From assembly GCA_905250115.1 (NCBI GenBank), contig CAJNOI010000126.1:4747-68746 (forward strand): a stretch of 64,000 nucleotides of DNA. Direction: 5' to 3'. Below the pieces are notes generated by a model that worked only from the letters and a program-made list of their open reading frames with translations, had not been told where the DNA came from and did not search any database. This document shows, in pieces, positions 34,217 through 47,452 of the stretch. Both the position numbers and the translations under genes were made by a program. The number at the start of each line of letters is the position of its first letter. Within the stretch, counting starts at the first letter, position 1. Source of the stretch: Adineta steineri. Lineage: Eukaryota; Rotifera; Eurotatoria; Adinetida; Adinetidae.

Positions 34217-35335
34217 TGAAGATATTCTTAATACTAAACGAAGTTTGTTATTGATTTTATGAATCGAGACTTGTTTTACATATTAATAAAGACAAATTAC
34301 AAGGTTGATTTGTAAATAAACGAAACGCAATGAAATCAATGTTACGGTGATTGGTGATGCATAATTGTTTTGTTGTTGAGAAGAACGAAAAAAAAATATG
34401 TGCAAATAGAAACAAAAAAATGTATATTTTGGTTTTATATACATATATATATTTTTTTTATAAAAGAATTTAGAAAATAATACTTTCAATAAATATAAAA
34501 AACAATTTTTTTTAAATTATGGTTTTCGTTTGTATACTTCAATGTGATAATTAAATTTACTACATCATTATTACATGTAATAAAAAAAGGTAAATTTATC
34601 AGAATGTAAATGTTTTATATTATTTATTTATCGACATTTTTTTTCTTCTTCTTATTCAAGCGATAAAAGTAGTTCAATGAATAATTAGACATAACTATAC
34701 TACCATTAAAAACAATAAAGAAAAACAAACGAAAAAAAGTAACATGCATAGCTAATATAATGTCCTTCAAATACTTCATTCATATATAATTAAGATACTT
34801 ATCGATTGTATAAGGTCAATAAATAGGTTTGATAATGTTTACTGCCTATTCGACACTTTTAAGAATAGGTGTATCCAATAATTATTTGTTAAACAACGAA
34901 TAACATATTTTGGCTAAGATGAACGTAGAAATCGAAATAATATGTAAAACTAATGAACAGAATTATTAATATGTCAAAACGACAACATATTCTATAGTAA
35001 TTTTCATCAGATTATTTAAAGTTAATACTAGACAGAGATTTTCTCTTTATTTTTAATCTTCTCATCATATTGATATATTTTAATAGTTCTTAAAAAAATT
35101 TTCATATTATGATAACCTTCTTATTTCTCTTCAATTATGTCTATACTACCCTAGTTGAACATACTGATGTCAATGATTGTTCTTATTCATACAAGTCTAA
35201 AAAATTAAATATCTATGGATTTATCTTTTCTTACATCATATATTTTAAACACTAAAACAAAATACATTTATAGTCGATAAAAACACATAAACAAGACAAA
35301 AAAATATTCCATATAGATTTCATTTTTATTTCTAC
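34217..35335. other. intergenic, no gene seen
   Basis: AT-rich 5' flank of TIR gene B and 3' flank of the stomatin gene. Confidence 0.5.
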
Positions 35336-36534
35336 TCAAATATCTGTTGCTATTTGTGATGATGATAGAAGTGTTTCTGTAGTAGTCAGATTATTATTTG
35401 GTTTTATTGATGTTGTTGTTGGTTTTAATGGAAATGAATTTGTATTTACTGGACATTTTTGAAAAAATGAAAAAAGATCAACTGGTAATGGAAATACAAT
35501 AGTTGAATTTTGTTCCGTTGCAATACCATTTAATGTTTGTAAATAACGTAATTGCATTGCACATGGTGATTGTGAAAGAATATCAGCTGCTTCTTTCAAT
35601 GCATGTGATGCTTTAAATTCACCTTCACTAACAATAATCTAAAAGAAAAGATTTATTTTTCTATATAAATATATTTTTTTTTGTCTTCCATTACTTTTGC
35701 TCTTGCTTCGCGTGCTGCTTCAGCTTCAGCAGCCATTATACGTTGTAACATTTTTGGTAAACGTACATCTTTTATTTCAACTCGTTCAACTTTAATACCC
35801 CAATTTGCTGTTGCTTCATCTAAACATTCACGCATTGCTTTTGATACGGCACCACGATCACATAATAATTCAGATAAAAGACGTGTACCAAGAACATTTC
35901 GTAATGATGTTTGAGCTAAAAGACGTGTTGATTCTTGTGCATATTCAACATTAGCAACTGATACAGTTGGATTAAAAACACGATAATAAACAACAGCATC
36001 AACAGCAACTGTTACACTATCACGTGTTAAAACTTCTTGTGGTGGAACATCAAATGAAACAGTACGCATATCAACAAGATGAATTGTATCAATACAAGGT
36101 AAAATTAAAAAGATGCCAGGACCACGTACTGAATTACTACTTAAACGACCTAAACGGAATATAACAGCACGTTCATATTCTTGTATAATTTTCAATGTAA
36201 CAAAAAGTGAAAATGGAAAAAAAAGTACAATAAGACACCATGAACATATAATTAATGTTGTTTCACATAATGTACGTTTTGAATCTTGAATTTCTTCTCC
36301 GATTACATATGGAACATCATATTTTTTCCATAAACGACGTATACTTGATCGTGTTCTTTTTATTAATATATCATCACGACGACGATTATCATCAAATATA
36401 GCCGATATAGATGATCGACGAGTTAAACGTGATGGTGTTGGCATTGTCGGTACTATTGATCCTGTAAATGGTTGTTGTTCATCGTGATCATTCGAAAATA
36501 CATCATTTGATGAACTATGTCGAGAAGGAACCAT
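35336..36534 (-). CDS. stomatin/MEC-2-like SPFH (band 7) protein
   Basis: Exons 36534-35695 and 35638-35336 are joined over a 56-nt intron and give 380 residues. A polar N-terminal tail (about 85 residues) is followed by a monotopic hydrophobic hairpin ([20 protein letters not shown]). A full SPFH domain follows, with the hallmarks [55 protein letters not shown] and the helical [13 protein letters not shown]. The second exon has [38 protein letters not shown] and a Thr/Asn-rich tail. These proteins oligomerise at the inner face of membranes, bind cholesterol and gate channels (MEC-2, podocin, stomatin). The long N-terminal tail favours the MEC-2/podocin/STOML3 side over the mitochondrial STOML2 side. 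Confidence 0.93.
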
Positions 36535-39500
36535 GGAAAAAAGTACTGAAAATTAATAGAAAGTTTTCTTAATATAAGTCTTATAGAATAAGAAAAAAAA
36601 GAAAAACTTTTTTTAAGACCTTGAAAATAGTTTAAAAGAGGAGCAAATCCTTCTTAGAAATATTTTTACGCATAAAATAAAAGAAGAAAATTATACACAT
36701 GATAAAATAGAAAATAAACCGAAACAAGTAGTTTATTCTAGTTGATTTAGATACTGAGCGGATTAATGAAAGACAGAATAACACCTTACTATAAACAAAA
36801 AATTATTTTTCTCACCCATTTTTTTTTTCTAATAAATAATATTTTATGAAATGCAATCAATTATCATGATAATATCTGAATTTAATACTATCGAATAAAT
36901 ATGCTGTTTTTTTTAAACGTATTCTAGTTTTATTGGTTCTATCTAATTTATAATGATCAAATGTATTAATCTCTATAATCAAATCAATTCTACAGAACTT
37001 AACTCTTGAACATAGTAAACTATTCTCTTCATTTTTCATAGAGAAGAAACAACAAGAAAAGCGTTACACTTTGTGACACTAGGAGGACATCGGTGTAATA
37101 ATTTTTATTCAATATTGTTGATAGAAAGACGAACAAATGTATTTATCTGATCAAGATCATGATCAACTGATACATGCATTGCTCCTTTCTTCCTTAACTA
37201 CTTTTTTCTCCTACGTTACATATCTTTTTTTGTCGTCAATAAAACACAAGCATGGTCAATAAGAGTTAGTGACATCATATTGTCAGATCTTACATATTCT
37301 TTTTTTCTACAATGACAAGAATATAAAGAAAATAGCTTAAAAAAGGATATTAGCATACCGAAAGGAAATGACCGACAATCATACAATAAATTAAAAGAAG
37401 AGAAAAAAAGATTCTAGTAGAGGAAGATTTCATATGCTTTATTATTTATTGTGTAAATATAAAATTTATCTATGATTGTTAATGACAGTAACAAGAAGAA
37501 GACGAAGTAATACAATATATATATATGACTAAAGATAGGAATAATTCGATAATTGTTCTACTTCACAGATATGTATATTTTTATTATATTTAATAGACAA
37601 TGCTATGCACAATTTCTAGAATGAAAAAGTTAGATAATAAAACAGCATTCTCACCCTGCATGTCTCTCTGCTAATTCATAGATTTATATGAATGATATAA
37701 TTGTAATAAATAACTTTTATCAAATGAAAGCTTTTTCTATTCAATCAAATAAACTATATTACTATTAAGATGTTTATATTTATTCTGATGATAGATAGTA
37801 ATCGAGATACAGGCGTTTATTCTTCTCAATATTATTAGTTTAACACTTACGAAGAATGGTCCTCGAGTATATTCTCAAGTTTTTTTTTTGTCCTATAAAA
37901 AGTAAATAAACTTGTCAAGTTAAATATATAGATTTTAAGTAGAAAAACATCAAGTACTAAGTCTGTTCGGAGGAAAAACATAATTACAGTTCAATCATTT
38001 TTTAATTAATTTTAATATAAAAATAGTTACACAAAGTTGTCTATTGATTCTCTAAACATATTAATAACAGGAAGCTTATTGAATGATTTATTAATTAAAA
38101 AATTAACGTGAATACGTAATACTTCTAACTGTTTCTCATGAAAGTATCGAATTCTAGTGCATATATGTAAAGAGAGAACAATTTATTTTAAATTACCGAA
38201 TTATAGTCATGACGAAGAAATGGTTTTGTATAAGTAACATTCTTAATGATATGATGTGTCATCGTTCGTTTTTTCTCTCTCTACTATAAGCTTTTTCTTC
38301 ATTTATTTTTAATAAATAACAGAATATTGTTCGACAGTTTTTGTATCTATTTGTTTTCACAAGAGATTTTATGGTTTTAATTTAATCAATATATATAACG
38401 AACATAGTTTACAACTCTGTAAGAAGTATTATGTAATTGTTTGTATATAATAATCAATAAGAAATGCCTTGATTACAAATTTTCTTCATAAAAGTCCACG
38501 ATCATATTCAAATCAAAAGAGTATCGTTTTTTAAATCTATCTCATCAGTATAACATACTTTGAAGACTTACTTGGCTCTTCAAACATATCAGATGGAAAC
38601 ATATCTTATACTATTACTGTATGTTGAATAATTAATTTCGAAATAGTCTCTTATTTATATGCAACTCATATTTCTTTAAACAAGACACATTTTATTACTT
38701 CCAATTCATTTGATGTCTCAAGAGATATATTGTCTTTATAGGAAAAGTTCATTCAATGGAAAATTATATTGCTAAATATTATACGTATAGAAAGACATTA
38801 AATATGACATTCAGCAAGTAATCATTTTTTTTTGTTTAAAAGAAATATGGATTCGATAGATTTGATATATAGAAGTAAAAATTACAGTTTCTATACATAT
38901 CTGCTGATTTTTTTATTCATTTTAACTCGAAAACTATTGTCAAAAGTTTTCCGAACTATTTAATTTACAACTTAACAAATAGATTTTTGATCATTGTCAA
39001 CAAAAAATGTATGTCCACTAATACGCGCGAAAAGTGCATCNNNNNNNNNNNNNNNNNNNNNNNNNNNNNNNNNNNNNNNNNNNNNNNNNNNNNNNNNNNN
39101 NNNNNNNNNNNNNNNNNNNNNNNNNNNNNNNNNNNNNNNNTGGAAAATAATGGCAATAGCTACGTGATAATGCAGCAGCTGACTACACGGGTACAGAAAT
39201 ACTGCTTCTATGTACCGTTGATTTCCGATGTTTTCCTTCCTGATTCGCATCGTAGTTCTCCATCTAAAATCCTATATCTTCTTCTGTGTCATCAGTTTTA
39301 TTTTAAATAGTATTCTTCAGCAGAAACTACTTCTCATTATTTTCTTTCGTCTCTTAATGATGTTTACTGCTAATAATATTTATCTGTCTTTGAATTTATA
39401 CAATCAATATGATAATTAAATACTCTTGATTACAGTAGATAATTTCTTCGCTATTCCTTCTAAATATTTTTCTTGTTTCTCATCTTGCTCTTTTTCTTCC

Positions 39501-39724
39501 ATTAAATTTCTTCAAATTATTATCCAAATAGAATTATTTGAATTATAATAGTAGCAAAAAATAAAACATGATAAAAATATCTCACTTCATTTCTATTTTT
39601 TGCCACATTAATGCGCATCATTGACGTATTCTAATAAATTTTTTATTCTTTATTATTCAGAAAAATACTACACTTGACACGCATATTTATTATTATCAAC
39701 AAATAATACGGAAATCGTGTTAGT
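36535..39724. other. 3.2-kb AT-rich spacer containing an assembly gap
   Basis: No gene, RNA or repeat family was recognised in the readable sequence. The gap at 39041-39140 could hide part of something. Open frames crossing the Ns are meaningless. Confidence 0.5.
39041..39140. other. assembly gap (100 N)
   Basis: A run of exactly 100 Ns, probably a fixed-size scaffold gap whose true length is unknown. Confidence 0.95.
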
Positions 39725-40608
39725 ATGATACAGATAATTTATTATATTGTAACCATTGTTTCTCTACTAATAATTGTATTGAGTATAATTTATACCATTC
39801 CAGTTTTATTTATTCGTCGCTTTCGAAATTTCAATAACATATTTACTGTCAATTTATGTTTCACAATAGTATGTTGTATTAGTTACTGGCTTTTCTTTTA
39901 TGTACTACAAGCCTTCGATTCTCAATTTTTCTATATAAATAATCGATGTTCTATATTAGTCTATTTTCAAACGATCACTACTTTACAAGTACCCTTAGCT
40001 AGCATTATACTTTCAGTTTTTCGTCTTTGTTCTGTTATTTATTATAACATAGCATTTTTTAAAAGGAAAGAATGGGTTATACTATGTATAATACTTCAAT
40101 GGATCTTCGGATTTGTTTTTTCAATACCACAAATTATATTCTATGATAAAGTAAGACTTATAAATATTAAAACGATTAATTTAATGTTTTATTTATATTA
40201 TAGGATTGTAACTCACAATTTCGTGGTCGTATTTATGTTTTAATACTAGTTGTAATTGTTCCATCGTTTATTTATATAATAACTAATCTTATAATATTCA
40301 ATCATGCTCGAACTTCAACTAATCGTGTTCAAGCATTAAATCAACAAGAAAATAAAACATTTTCTCGTCGTGATCTATATTTACTTAAACATATGATTGT
40401 TGTGTATTGTATATTTGTTGGAGGATGGAGTCCTATTTATTTATTTTCAATAATTAATTATAATGATACTTTCAATCCAAATATAGGTCCAATTTTAACA
40501 CTTATAGCTACTTTATCTTTATTATTAATTATCATTAATCTATTGATTTATAACAATGAATTGAGAAAATATCTAAAAAACAAAATTTTCAGATGTTCGG
40601 ATATATAA
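39725..40608 (+). CDS. rhodopsin-like seven-helix GPCR
   Basis: Exons 39725-40150 and 40204-40608 (53-nt intron) give 276 residues with seven hydrophobic helices and very short loops and tails. TM3 ends in FRLCSVIYY, a degenerate version of the DRY region. TM6 has VYCIFVGGWSPIYLFSII, equivalent to the CWxP area. TM7 ends NLLIYNNELR, matching the NPxxY position loosely. A Cys at the top of TM3 (NNRCSIL) and one in the second outer loop (DCNSQF, spanning the splice) could form the usual disulfide. This is a divergent class-A receptor of the kind expanded in bdelloids. The ligand cannot be inferred. Confidence 0.82.
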
Positions 40609-42439
40609 AAGTATATATTGTATTTAAAAATGTAAATAAAAATAAATCATATATACACATAACATAGAAAAACAATACAACTCATCATTTCATATATTAA
40701 ATAAAATTTACTATTCACATTAAGGAATATTATTTTCCACATGAATAAATATAAAATGTCGAATAAGTGATAATTATAATAAAAATAACGAAATTATTCA
40801 TAATTAAATATTTCCACCGTAAAACTCATGTAAGTTATTTTAAGAATTATTTACTTTGAATAGTTAACGCAAAATTTAATGTAAGATGAAGTAAAGCTTC
40901 TACAATATCTTCTTTGATGTTCATCATCAATAAAATTTTGATTCATTATTTTCTAATTTATTTATTTCAATTGAAACATCGTTCAACTATCGCAAACAAT
41001 AATGAATTTACAGGTGGCACGTTAAAAAGAAGTGATATTATACGTATACAAGGTATTACAACAAACGGACTTAAAAAGAAAAGATTGACTGATCAAATAC
41101 TGAAAGAAATATTTCTTAGTATATACTTCCTCTCTCACAAACAAATATATTTGACTGCATTTGTTCTACATTATATATTAGTTCATTTATTACGAAATAT
41201 AAAAACTCTCATTATTACTCCTAAGATGTACTAGTATAACAAATATACATGTTGTATATTTTACAAAATGAGATATTATTTGTAATCTAATCATTAAAAA
41301 TAACTTATTCTAGTGATGTTAATCACAAAATCAAATATTCATTTTCGAGAGGTATAATTATGTTATGTTACGTTCATTAACTCTTCCGGAACGAAACAAC
41401 TTGTATATCCATGACATGCGTTCAAGAGCGATTCGATTATTTTCTTCTTCCGAACATCAAACTTTTTTAAATGAAGAAAATCGAAAATCCGTCCAACTTT
41501 TCTGGTTATTATTTTCTACGGTTTTCACAAAATATAATCTTAACTCAATGGCCTTTCAGATACCAAAATCTATTCACAAGACAAATAATTCATTAGTATC
41601 AATCATAATTACCTTTGAATATGATCAACAAACAAAAAGACTACTTACTTTACACGTAATCATATCAAAATTTTGATAGAATTAATTGATTTCATTATGA
41701 GTAATATTTTTTCTTTGATGTTCACATGCTTTTATATTTTTATTGTGGCAAATCATTCATATCACGTGTTTTCTTTACTAATCTAGTCACTAGGTTCTAA
41801 GATTTGAAATAATTATATAATATATCTGACTTTTGTAATACTACATCAAACATGTACTTGATATAAAAACGAATCTGTTTGAACCAAATGACAGATTTTT
41901 TCAATTTTGTTTTTGAAAAAAAAAGTAAAATTATGCATTTGTCTTCGTTTAGACAGACAGTTAATCAAAAACATGCAACCGCCTACCGAGGTGTTGATTA
42001 GTTTGATCATTCATCTTTCATAAAATATACAAAAATGACACCAGCTTGATGATGATGTAAAGTATATTTCATCCATTGACGATCACTTGTTATCAAAATA
42101 TAGAATAACAAATTAGACGATTCGTCGTTACAGATTAAAATAATTTATCAACAAATTGGAAGCAGTTTACATCTTCTATCAATCTATTAGCACAGCAGGT
42201 TGCTTCCTTATTTCTCTATCTCTCTCTCTTCTATTTATCAACTTATTTCACACCTATCTTCTCTTTATAACTAGTCGTGCATCTTTAATTCTTCATCACA
42301 GTTAATCAATTCATCACTATCAACAAGTCAACTATCAACAAGGATTGAATCCATTCATCGTATCAAAGACTTTTGCCTAATTTTTCCTATTTCATAATAT
42401 ATTTAAATCTTTACCTTCTTCTATTCTAGGAATTTATTG
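40609..42439. other. spacer with weak open frames, and Pax 5' region
   Basis: Frames at 40914-41234 (106 codons) and 41365-41676 (103 codons) look partly coding in composition (for example LTLPERNNLYIHDMRSRAIR). They show no family signal, shared splice sites or start context, so neither is called. The pre-ATG TTCTAG at 42424-42429 could be an acceptor of a 5'-UTR intron of the Pax gene. Confidence 0.4.
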
Positions 42440-43585
42440 ATGATGTATCAACAAGCCGAACAAGAAGCTCTTCTCGGTAAGTTTTTAATTCATTCTAAAA
42501 ATAAATTTAATCTATTTTTAATAGCTGGTCATGGTCGTGTTAATCAACTCGGTGGAGTTTTTATCAATGGTCGTCCATTACCTGATTGCATTCGTCGTCA
42601 AATCATTGATATGGCTAGAACTGGAATTCGTCCTTGTGTTATTAGTCGTCAAGTAAATAATGTTTTTCACTATGAATTGTTTTATAATTAAATATATTAT
42701 ACATTTTAGTTACAAGTATCTCATGGATGTGTTTCAAAAATTCTCTCACGTTATAATGAAACAGGTTCTTATAAACCTGGTCCAATTGGTAATAAAAATA
42801 ATCAACGACAAGTTAAAAACAATAATTTAGAAATTGATAATGATGATGATCAAACAACTGAAGAATCAGATGAGAGTAAAAGTACATATATAAGATAATA
42901 TTTAAATTTTTTTCTAATATTCACTATTACTTTTAAGATAATTCACTTAATGATACATTACCATTGCGTCCAGTTAAAAATGTAACTAATAATTCACGTC
43001 GTTATCGTTCATCATTTAATGCTGAACAAATTGAAATGCTTGAACGAACATTTTCTCATACACCATATCCTGATGTATCTACACGTGAACGACTTTCACA
43101 ATGTTTAAATATTGAAGAAAATCGACTTCAAGTATGTTTTATTTTTTCGTACATGTTAGTTTTTACAATAATTTCTTTTTATTCAACAGATATGGTTTAG
43201 TAATCGACGAGCTCGTACTCGTAAAACAACTGCTATATCCACTTCTAGTATTGTCAAAGACGAAGAAAACACGATACCATCATTTCTTGCATCACCTGTT
43301 ATGGATATGAAACCATATTCAACTGCGACCAATATTTTTGATCCAACAGTAACATCCAGTCCATGTTCAAGTACATATAATTTTCTTTTTAATTAATATA
43401 TGTATGTAATTATTATTTTTCTTAAAGGTTATTGGCCGCCATCATCTTCAATGTCATATGGATCAATCAATCCTTCATACGCACCAATGAGTAGTCATTA
43501 TTATTCAACATACGATTCACCAAGTACAACATCAGTCTATCCTAATTATCCATTGTCATATTCACCGTATCCTTCATTCTATTAA
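42440..43585 (+). CDS. Pax-type transcription factor: PAI half-domain plus S50 homeodomain
   Basis: Six exons: 42440-42476, 42525-42652, 42720-42891, 42938-43131, 43190-43370 and 43428-43585. Exons 2-3 encode the N-terminal (PAI) half of a paired domain ([40 protein letters not shown]). An Asn/Asp/Glu-rich linker follows directly where the RED subdomain should be, and no intron is large enough to hide it. Exon 4-5 encode a paired-class homeodomain ([19 protein letters not shown] ... [13 protein letters not shown]) with Ser at position 50 and an intron just before IWF, the usual site in PRD genes. The C-terminus is Pro/Ser/Tyr-rich, like Pax transactivation tails. It is a sequence-specific DNA-binding nuclear factor. 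Closest to Pax6 or Pax3/7 by eye; the exact class is unresolved. Confidence 0.9.
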
Positions 43586-44856
43586 TCTTTTTGTACATTT
43601 TTTGGAATATTTATATATTTTTTTGTTATTGCTTTTCTTTGGGCTTGTATCACTCGGTCGTTAATTGAGAAATTAAAAGTCAATAAATTGTTTTTAAGTA
43701 ATGAAAGTATTGTTGATAATCTTTTTTCTGTTTTGAAAGATAGTGGCAATAGCATTAAATAAAAAATGGCATCATTTCGATACATCATCTGTCTCACTTT
43801 GCAAAATATATTAGAGAAATAAACATGACAGATTGTGATCAAATATAATGCGTTCGATTCGCAGTTTGTATGGTTATGCTACTTCATAGATGATTATTAA
43901 CTGTCTGTGACATTTGTTCTCTTCGTTTGATTTAACAGTATGAAAACTAATGGTGCAAATTTTGTCTGAACTAGATTAGTTCACGAGTAAATGGAAATAA
44001 TTTGAATCGATAACTGTTTAGTGATGAAGAATTCTTCTAGTGGATGATTACTACTGTTATTATATTACACAATATAGCATTTATGACTTCTAGTTTTGTA
44101 GTCGATAGTCAATTTGTAGGTATAAGATCTCCTTGGATATCGATAATGTGAATAAAGTAGAATTTGTACCAACTTTTCTTGTTCTTTGTTTTGCTTAAAC
44201 CGTATGACTCAATTGTGTATACTTGACGAATATTTTTATTATACGGTTTCTTAAAAAATGTGAAAGTCTCTAAAATATAACATTTCGAAAGTATTATGAA
44301 CTGAATTCTATATCGAGTATGTAAATATAATTGTGAGGTAAATAATAGTTACCAGCACTGTTTTACAATTCACAATGAAATATTAAATGAGAGTTTGGAT
44401 TATCGAATTAATGGTTGTGGATTTTGTTATTCGTTTTTATAAACAAGAATAGATTATAACTCGATACTGATCAATCATTTTGCTTGCAGTTTATTCTACA
44501 TTTAGACTTTCAGTCTCGTCATGAAAAGATAGTGAGGTAGGATTGTGTCTGATAAAAAGCAATTGAATGAAAGATGAGTAAGTCGATTAGAATCACAATC
44601 TAATGATTAAGTCAATATCTTTCGTATTCAATATCAAACAATTTTTATTTTTGGACTTTCATTCAACAAAGACAGATACAACAAATAAAGACAAGCATAG
44701 AGATTAATAGTACATATCTCTTGTGTTAAAGAAAGGTATAATAACTCGTACTCAATTGAAAAAGAAGACAAAAAAAAAATGAAACGATAAAGTATCATTG
44801 CAGAAAACAGACAGGAAAAGAACAATTTAACAACAGGAATAAGAAAAAAAAAAGAA
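43586..44856. other. intergenic, no gene seen
   Basis: 3' flank of the Pax gene and 3' flank of the next minus-strand gene. The open frames here lack family signal. Confidence 0.5.
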
Positions 44857-45319
44857 TTAATCAGCGTGTTCATCATTCATATCGGATGCCAATGCACCTC
44901 GTACAGTCATACTTATTGTCCATACTTTAGTATCAATTGGACAACCAGTTGTTGGTGGTGTAGGTTTAGATCGTAAAAACCATTTATTATAATGAAGAGG
45001 TATACGAGGATGACGAAGAAGAAAATCATAGAAATATTCCGGTGCAACGGTATCCATCTATTGAAATAAGATTAATTTATAGAGTTTTATAAATATATTA
45101 GAAAGAATATAAACTTACTTTAAGACGATAATTTCGTCTTACAACTGAAATTGCTTCGTTGTGTACAAAGAATTGTACATCAAGCATGAGACAAGTTGTT
45201 GGAAATTTATCCATAATACGAGTTGCAATATATTCTTCTTCAAAATCAGTTAATGGTGGAATATTTTTTGATAATAATTCTTGAATATTTAATCCATTAG
45301 CACGTGTTTTTGAGCTCAT
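44857..45319 (-). CDS. unrecognised 133-aa protein, 2 exons
   Basis: Exons 45319-45119 and 45057-44857 (67 codons each, phase-0 intron of 61 nt). It is globular-looking with mixed charge and aromatic residues (PPLTDFEEEYIATRIMDKFP; EAISVVRRNYRLK; YFYDFLLRHPRIPLHYNKWF). No signal peptide or membrane helix is present. The second exon opens with an ATG and could be used alone, but the first joins it in frame with good splice sites. The family is not recognised. Confidence 0.6.
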
Positions 45320-46153
45320 ATATTCAATATCGGTACTTGAACTGGGATGATGAGAAGATGAATACTAAATAAATTAATGAACGTTGATTGATTAAAAGAG
45401 AATTATTAAATACTTAGGAGCTATTAAAAGTCTTTTCAGTACGATCGAATATTTAAAAATTTCATCTCATTTAGATCGTTAAGTATGCGAGAATTTTATA
45501 TCACAAATACTAAGATATTGTACTGGAATGTCTTAGTTTTTCAATAGTTTCATAGGTAAAATATATATTCAATATGTAATACATGATTGAAAAGTGTCAA
45601 CGCTCGTTAATTAAAGTAGATATCAACAGAATTTCTATCAATTATCATTCCACTTGTACTGGTATTGTTAATCATAGCTTCAACCAAAGAGTAAAATCAG
45701 AACTTTAATTTTTCTTTCTCTTGTTTTGCTTAAGTTAGAGTACATTATAGTTAGGTAGTTGATTTTATTCTTTTATGAACTATAGAAAAGACCAAATTTG
45801 TATTTTGTATAGCATTTTTCATATTCGAGGTATATTCTTTTAATTTTAGAAGTCGAAACTCGATTAGACAGAGAAAGATTATATCAAGAAGAAAAGATCG
45901 TTAGATGATATTGTATGGGTTTACTACGCGAAGTATACAGATCTTATAATGAAGACTTATATGAAATGAATATCTTTTCTACTAGTATTTTAGTATGACA
46001 TCACTTTATAGATATTTTTCATTTATTCTTTCCAGTTTTACTCACATGCATTGTTAAATTAACACCTTCTATATTCTAATATGTTCCTATAAATTTATTT
46101 CCAATTTTGTTTTTCTTGTATTTATATATAGATCATATATCATATATAGCTGC

Positions 46154-46220
46154 TGGGGGTAGAAAGGTAAGTGTGAGTGTTTATCCTTCTTTCACACTTT
46201 CACTCTCCCACACATCTAAA
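46154..46220. repeat. GTGTGAG/CACAC hairpin element, degenerate
   Basis: GGGGGTAGAAAGGTAAGTGT is followed by TTTCACACTTTCACTCTCCC. It is the only clear relative of the 6-23 kb hairpin family found in the right half of the window. Confidence 0.45.
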
Positions 46221-47230
46221 TTCACATTCATCTCACATAAGCATATACTTTTAGTTATTTTCTGTAACAGCTATATAAATTGGTAAAAGTACATGGTGAA
46301 AAGATTCTAAGATAAAGACTAGGAGGATAATACATAATGTACGTGAACATATTAGAATATAGAAGAGGCGTTCATACGTCAATGCATGCTGTACAATATC
46401 AAATGAAATTTCGGGTCATCATTTAAAAACAGAATTCAAGTTTGTTTTTTGAATCATCACACTCTTTTGATATTAATCGTGGCAAATTCATTGATCTGAA
46501 TAATTTTAAAAGAGCCGATGTCGGACAAAAGATATTTGTTAAGATAAGATATAGAATATGAAATGGGAAATGCAAATAGAAATGTGCTAACAACAATATT
46601 ATAAAGGAAAACATAATAAAGAAATTCTCATTTGATCATAGTACAAAATACTCTACCTTAACATAATAATACTTATATAAACAATCAACTATCGCGGTGC
46701 TAATTTATTTACTCCATCTATCAAAGGGTTTCGTTGATACATTTTCTAGACTGATAAATGATCTCGATGTCAGATGTTTATAACAAAAAAAAAATAAACA
46801 AATGAACATAATCTCTGTCAATATGCTAGAACGTGACTATGTTAATGTTTACCATATCTTTTTATCATACATTAAAGAAGATTAAAATATAGCCTTACTA
46901 AAAATAACCTACAGGATACAATAAAGTAAAATTTCGTTTAATTTAGATTGGTATCTAAATCTATGGTGTGATTGTGAATATGACAGATGATAACTACCAT
47001 ATATAAAACATTTATGAATGATTTGTTCAAGGTACAAGTACAAAGGTGATCATTGTATTATAAGCAGTGATTATCTATGTCAATCATCTTCGGAATGAAT
47101 TATCGATAGCTAACCGATTCATCACTATTGAGATAGATCAACTTCACGTAAAAACAGATTAGTTTGCTCAGATAAATGTTTATTTGCAATACGTTCTATT
47201 ATTTTAATGATAGTCATGAGATTATCAGTG

Positions 47231-47290
47231 ATTTATCTAGCGGGAGGGCAAGGATGGTGGCACCCTCCTGAAGAACAATTCTGCCCTCCA
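47231..47290. repeat. short GC-rich inverted repeat
   Basis: GGGAGGGCAAGGATGG is paired with TCTGCCCTCC, plus an inner GGTGG/CACCC pair. It stands out in an AT-rich spacer. Confidence 0.4.
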
Positions 47291-47452
47291 GAAAATCCAG
47301 TCTTTGTGCTTATACTATGTATTAGGAGATTACTGTCTAATTTTCGACACTATACTAAGTTCAAAAGAACAATTTGATAACTATTTTTCTAAAGTTATTC
47401 TATCATCTAAAACTTCGATACATTGTGCAAATATATGATTGTATTTTAATAT

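Larger units (their letters stand above)
45320..47452. other. intergenic spacer
   Basis: No gene was recognised. A degenerate GTGTGAG/CTCACAC hairpin-type element lies at about 46154-46220, and a short GC-rich inverted repeat (GGGAGGGCA / TGCCCTCC) at 47231-47290. Confidence 0.45.

Noticed and set aside
34283..34489. 68-codon Phe/Tyr/Lys-rich minus frame upstream of TIR gene B
   Set aside because: AT-rich low complexity. It does not encode the N-terminal extension seen in gene A and has no clean splice to exon 1.
38965..39310. Frames crossing the 100-N gap
   Set aside because: They depend on unknown bases.
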